The position numbers were made by a program, and so were the translations under genes. 17,018 bases of DNA from CAZNXE01 sp964576465 (GTDB taxonomy: Bacteria > Planctomycetota > Planctomycetia > Pirellulales > JAEUIK01). Shown in pieces: positions 14,270 to 17,018 of this stretch. The notes under the pieces were generated by a model, which was given only the letters and a program-made list of their open reading frames with translations, was not told the DNA's origin and made no database searches. The stretch is taken from NCBI GenBank assembly GCA_964576465.1, contig CAZNXE010000103.1:1-17018 (forward strand), in the 5' to 3' direction. Numbering within the stretch: position 1 is the stretch's first letter; each line of letters begins with the position of its first letter.

Positions 14270-15154
14270 TCAACTGTCTGTAGGTATTGGAGGTTCCGCG
14301 GGCGTGGCGGCGCCGTCGAGGTTGGCCAACCGCCGTAGATGATACTGTACCCGTTCCACGAAACCCTCGGGGTTCTCCAACAAGGCAAGATGCTGGGCCT
14401 CGGGCACAATGTCGCCTTCAACGTTGGGAAGATTGTCGGTGAGGAATCGAAACGTCGCCTGGAACGGGCTGTACTCATCGTACAACGCAACCACGGGTTG
14501 TAGAACTTGTCGTATTGCATCGGCATCAAGCCCCGCGGGGCTGAAGGCCTCTTGGGCAGCCGAGGTTTGGGCCAACTGCGGCATTTGGCTGAACCAGCGC
14601 GATGCTTCGGGGCCAAGTTCGGTCTCGATGATCTTCATTTGTTCGGGAGAAAATTGCGCCACGATGTCGAACAACCGCTTGAAATCGACCGCGCTGCCAA
14701 GGTCTTCTCCGGCCTTCTCGAACGCATCGCGCAGCCCAAGCCATGCTTCGCTCTGTTCCATATTCGGTTCGATGTCTGCCAGCCCTGGAAAATAACAGTC
14801 CGAGAGAATCACGCCAGCGACCTTGTCTGGATAGAGCAATGCCGCGTGCATTGCGATCACGCCACCGATGCTGTGCCCCACAAGATAGGCGGGCTTGAGC
14901 TGCAGCGCATCGTGCAGTTGAGCGTAGTCGTTGGCCATCACATCAGAGGTGTACCCTGACATCGGCACATCGGTCATCCCGTGCCCACGTAGGTCGTAGC
15001 TGGTAACGCGAAACTCGGTCGAGAGTGCTGGCAACAGAGGTGAAAACATCCACATGGCCAAGTTGCTGGTGAAGCCATGCAGCAGCACCACATCGGGCCC
15101 GGTGCCGGTCTGTTGGTAATGGAACGATAAGTCGCCCAACGTAATGTTTGGCAT
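14270..15154 (-). CDS. Alpha/beta hydrolase, possible off-loading thioesterase of the PKS operon
   Basis: A 294-aa alpha/beta-hydrolase. Oxyanion-hole HG is at 26-27 (VVLLHGFTSN), DLRGHGMTD is at 54-62, and the nucleophile is Ser95 in the elbow GHSIGG (93-98). The acid is probably Asp226 (VALYDEYSPF) and the base His255 (EAQHLALLE). A helical lid lies at about 130-210. No signal peptide is present, so the protein is cytoplasmic. It starts 3 nt after the ACP stop with a GGAAGG Shine-Dalgarno in the ACP 3' end. Its place directly after the PKS and ACP genes suggests release or hydrolysis of the acyl product. This is contextual inference: the fold also covers esterases and dehalogenase-like enzymes. 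Confidence 0.88.
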   Translation of the reverse strand: MPNITLGDLSFHYQQTGTGPDVVLLHGFTSNLAMWMFSPLLPALSTEFRVTSYDLRGHGMTDVPMSGYTSDVMANDYAQLHDALQLKPAYLVGHSIGGVIAMHAALLYPDKVAGVILSDCYFPGLADIEPNMEQSEAWLGLRDAFEKAGEDLGSAVDFKRLFDIVAQFSPEQMKIIETELGPEASRWFSQMPQLAQTSAAQEAFSPAGLDADAIRQVLQPVVALYDEYSPFQATFRFLTDNLPNVEGDIVPEAQHLALLENPEGFVERVQYHLRRLANLDGAATPAEPPIPTDS

Positions 15155-15157
15155 GGC

Positions 15158-15445
15158 TCAACCTTCCTTCACGGCTTCTAAATACCGTTGCAAGTAGTTG
15201 GCCATTTCACCCAAGGTCAAGTCTTGGGCACCCTGTTTGCTGAGTTCGGCAAGAAGTTCGTGAAAGGGGAACACCAGGGCGTACTTTTCTTGGAGCGTTT
15301 CGCCCAACACCACGGCATCGATCGAGGCGAAGCCCAAGTCGCCAAAGAAGCTTGTGTCGGCCGTCATCTCGCCGGAGTATTCTCGCCCCTGAAAGTTGCA
15401 AAGAATCTGTTCGAGGTCGTTCAGGATGTCGCTTGCAGTTTTCAT
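15158..15445 (-). CDS. Acyl carrier protein (discrete)
   Basis: A 95-aa ACP. The start at 15445 (MKTASDILNDLEQIL) overlaps the PKS stop (ATGA, 15442-15445); a longer open frame to 15553 adds 36 residues antisense-like in composition and is rejected. The 4'-phosphopantetheine attachment Ser is Ser41 in FFGDLGFASIDAVVLGE, a variant of the usual DSL motif in which Ala replaces Asp before the Ser (GFASID, not G-x-DSL). It is acidic and four-helical in length, somewhat longer than primary fatty-acid ACPs. It sits between the PKS and the hydrolase and probably shuttles the nascent or finished acyl chain to off-loading. Confidence 0.88.
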   Translation of the reverse strand: MKTASDILNDLEQILCNFQGREYSGEMTADTSFFGDLGFASIDAVVLGETLQEKYALVFPFHELLAELSKQGAQDLTLGEMANYLQRYLEAVKEG

Positions 15446-17018
15446 GGCTGGGGCGCCTCGCATTGGCCGAGGGTCGTGGCGATGATCATGTCCTTGCAAC
15501 GAACCGTGCGGACCATGATTCGTTTGCCAAGAAACTCTGGATACACCGTGCATGCCTGTGCATCAAGGGTCACATAGATATTGCCGTTGGAATCCCAGCG
15601 GACGATGGTCACTTGCCGCGGATCGCGAACAACCTTCGTTCCCAACGCCTGCGCCACCGCCTCTCGGGCGGCAAGCAAACGCGGGGCAAGATCGGCTTGG
15701 GCATCCGTCGCTGTTGCCATCGCGTCTTCGATAGCTTGGTCAAGAGAATTCTCTTCGGCACCGTCGCCACATGCTTCAATGGCAACTCCCACTGGCACGC
15801 CCATCGCCGCGGCGGCAACCATGAATCCGTCGGTTGCCGCGAACGAAACGTTGGGAAAGTCAGACGGACGGCGTGCTGCGCAGGGCGAAGCACGATAGCG
15901 CCCTAAATCGTCGCAGTCGATCTCGATGTCTGCCGGGAACAAGCGATCTTCGTGGTGCAAACGCCACAGAATGCGAGCGGCGTCTTTGGCCGCAACCCTG
16001 CCAAAGAGCCAACGAGAGCGCTCGGCGGACGATGCCCGCAATTCGCGGAACACCTGTCGTTCTTGCCGGCTGAGCGTAACTTGCGCCGCGGCACCTTGTA
16101 GCGAAGGCTGCATCAGATCGGGACTCGGCTCAAAGCGAACGCACCAGTTTTCAACCCGCTGTGGTGCATCAAGCCCGCCGAAAGCGGTCGGTTCGTCGTC
16201 TGCCGCAAGCGATTCGACGCTGCCTGGCATCGCTTGTGGCCAGTCTTTTGTGAGAAAGTATTCGTCTTTGGGACCGTTGAAGTTGACCTCGCCATACGGT
16301 AAGTAGAATCGCCAGCTTCGAACCCCGATAAGCCGGCACCATGGCTTGCCATCGGCTGCGATGATTTCCCCATCTTGGTGAAATTGCCGTGCCGAAGCAT
16401 GCGCGACTCGCGACCGGTTCAAAAAACTGCTGCCCGGCGCAGGACAAGGTCCGAAGAACTCGATCCGCTTCATTTCGTATGGAAGCAAAATTCGTCCCGA
16501 CTGATCCGGCTGCTCGAGATGCCAAGCAACCGTTGGGTGCATCGACACATCGATAAAGACCGGATCGAACACGAACCGTGGATTGTCGTTTGAGCGAAAA
16601 AGCCCTTGCCGGGGCAACACGCGAATCGAAGCATCGATGCCATTCTCACCGCAGGTATCGAGACTCTGCACGCCTTGAAATAGCGGACCATGAAACAGGC
16701 TCTTGTACACTTGTTCCAACGTCGGGCGCGGCAGATGGGCATCGGTTAATGGGGCCGCTTTCAACTCCGGCGCGACTGGATACTGCGGAGCCATAACAAC
16801 CGTTCCTGCCGCCGCGTCAGCACCTTCGCTGCTAGGGTCCAACGCGCTGCCACAATCGCGAACCTGCATCCGAACGAGCTTGGCGCCGTTGGGTTCACTT
16901 GTCGGTGCCGGCTCATTTAGCACCTTGGCGTCGACTTCAACGATGCTCACGTCCATCTCATCGAAGGCAAGCCACCGCTGTAGCTGGATGTCGCAAATCG
17001 CGATCACCACATAGCCAG
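15442..17018 (-). CDS. Type I polyketide synthase, C-terminal part: dehydratase plus PPTase-like domain (5' end beyond window)
   Basis: The reading frame is open to the right edge, so only the C-terminal 525 or so residues are seen. In numbering from the GTG at 17010, about 100-260 is the second half of a PKS-type dehydratase double hotdog, with the SLFHGPLFQGVQSLD entry motif (104-118) and the D-x3-H catalytic Asp motif FIDVSMHP (Asp154). The first-half HxxxGxxxxP would be off the edge. About 310-500 resembles a 4'-phosphopantetheinyl transferase of the kind fused to PUFA and enediyne-type PKS (SRWLFGRVAAKDAARIL at 332-348, RLLAAREAVAQALG at 444-457). Two residues normally essential in that fold are Ala here (see findings). 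The domain order DH-PPTase at the C-terminus is that of iterative PUFA/PKSE-like synthases. It heads the visible part of a six-gene operon. Confidence 0.85.
   Translation of the reverse strand, partial: GYVVIAICDIQLQRWLAFDEMDVSIVEVDAKVLNEPAPTSEPNGAKLVRMQVRDCGSALDPSSEGADAAAGTVVMAPQYPVAPELKAAPLTDAHLPRPTLEQVYKSLFHGPLFQGVQSLDTCGENGIDASIRVLPRQGLFRSNDNPRFVFDPVFIDVSMHPTVAWHLEQPDQSGRILLPYEMKRIEFFGPCPAPGSSFLNRSRVAHASARQFHQDGEIIAADGKPWCRLIGVRSWRFYLPYGEVNFNGPKDEYFLTKDWPQAMPGSVESLAADDEPTAFGGLDAPQRVENWCVRFEPSPDLMQPSLQGAAAQVTLSRQERQVFRELRASSAERSRWLFGRVAAKDAARILWRLHHEDRLFPADIEIDCDDLGRYRASPCAARRPSDFPNVSFAATDGFMVAAAAMGVPVGVAIEACGDGAEENSLDQAIEDAMATATDAQADLAPRLLAAREAVAQALGTKVVRDPRQVTIVRWDSNGNIYVTLDAQACTVYPEFLGKRIMVRTVRCKDMIIATTLGQCEAPQP

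Noticed and set aside
15446..15553. N-terminal extension of the ACP
   Set aside because: His/Arg/Pro-rich residues overlapping the PKS 3' end; the ATGA overlap at 15442-15445 gives a normal ACP start.

Overview
The window looks like planctomycete chromosome, most likely of the Pirellulales group. The reasons are a bacterial Ftr of the tetrahydromethanopterin C1 pathway, a secreted beta-propeller/diheme cytochrome, a PKS operon, and short GC-rich hairpin repeats of a kind I associate with these genomes. This is inference from gene content; no rRNA or other marker is present.

Layout. (1) 1-3280 is a scrapyard of mobile elements around one intact gene. It holds an IS4-type transposase pseudogene with two frameshifts and a nonsense codon, an intact XerD-like tyrosine recombinase, the left end of an IS21 element, a 248-bp MITE-like element with 30-bp terminal inverted repeats and a perfect 27-bp internal palindrome, and the N-terminal stub of a second DDE transposase. 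(2) 3338-8066 holds housekeeping and metabolic genes: a secreted YVTN-propeller/diheme cytochrome c protein (-), a divergent RlmM-like rRNA 2'-O-methyltransferase (+), and a two-gene C1 operon (-) of 5-formyltetrahydrofolate cyclo-ligase followed by Ftr. (3) 8233-9962 is a compact DNA-damage module (-): a UmuC/DinB-type polymerase preceded by a LexA-box-like palindrome and followed 11 nt later by a very divergent SRAP (YedK/HMCES) protein. (4) 10090-11497 holds a secreted beta-lactamase-fold serine hydrolase (+) between two hairpin repeats. (5) 11513-17018 is a tightly packed minus-strand operon that runs off the right edge: C-terminal part of a type I PKS (dehydratase plus a degenerate phosphopantetheinyl transferase-like domain), a stand-alone acyl carrier protein, an alpha/beta hydrolase, a MacB/FtsX-type permease, its ATPase, and a secreted protein of unknown function.

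How the genes work together. The PKS operon has overlapping or nearly touching genes throughout, so synthesis of a polyketide or lipid-like product, its off-loading and its export are probably co-expressed. The polymerase-SRAP pair probably handles replication across, and protection of, damaged or abasic DNA. Ftr and the cyclo-ligase join the H4MPT- and folate-linked C1 pools. The two most interesting systems are the polymerase-SRAP operon and the PKS/ACP/hydrolase/ABC/unknown operon.
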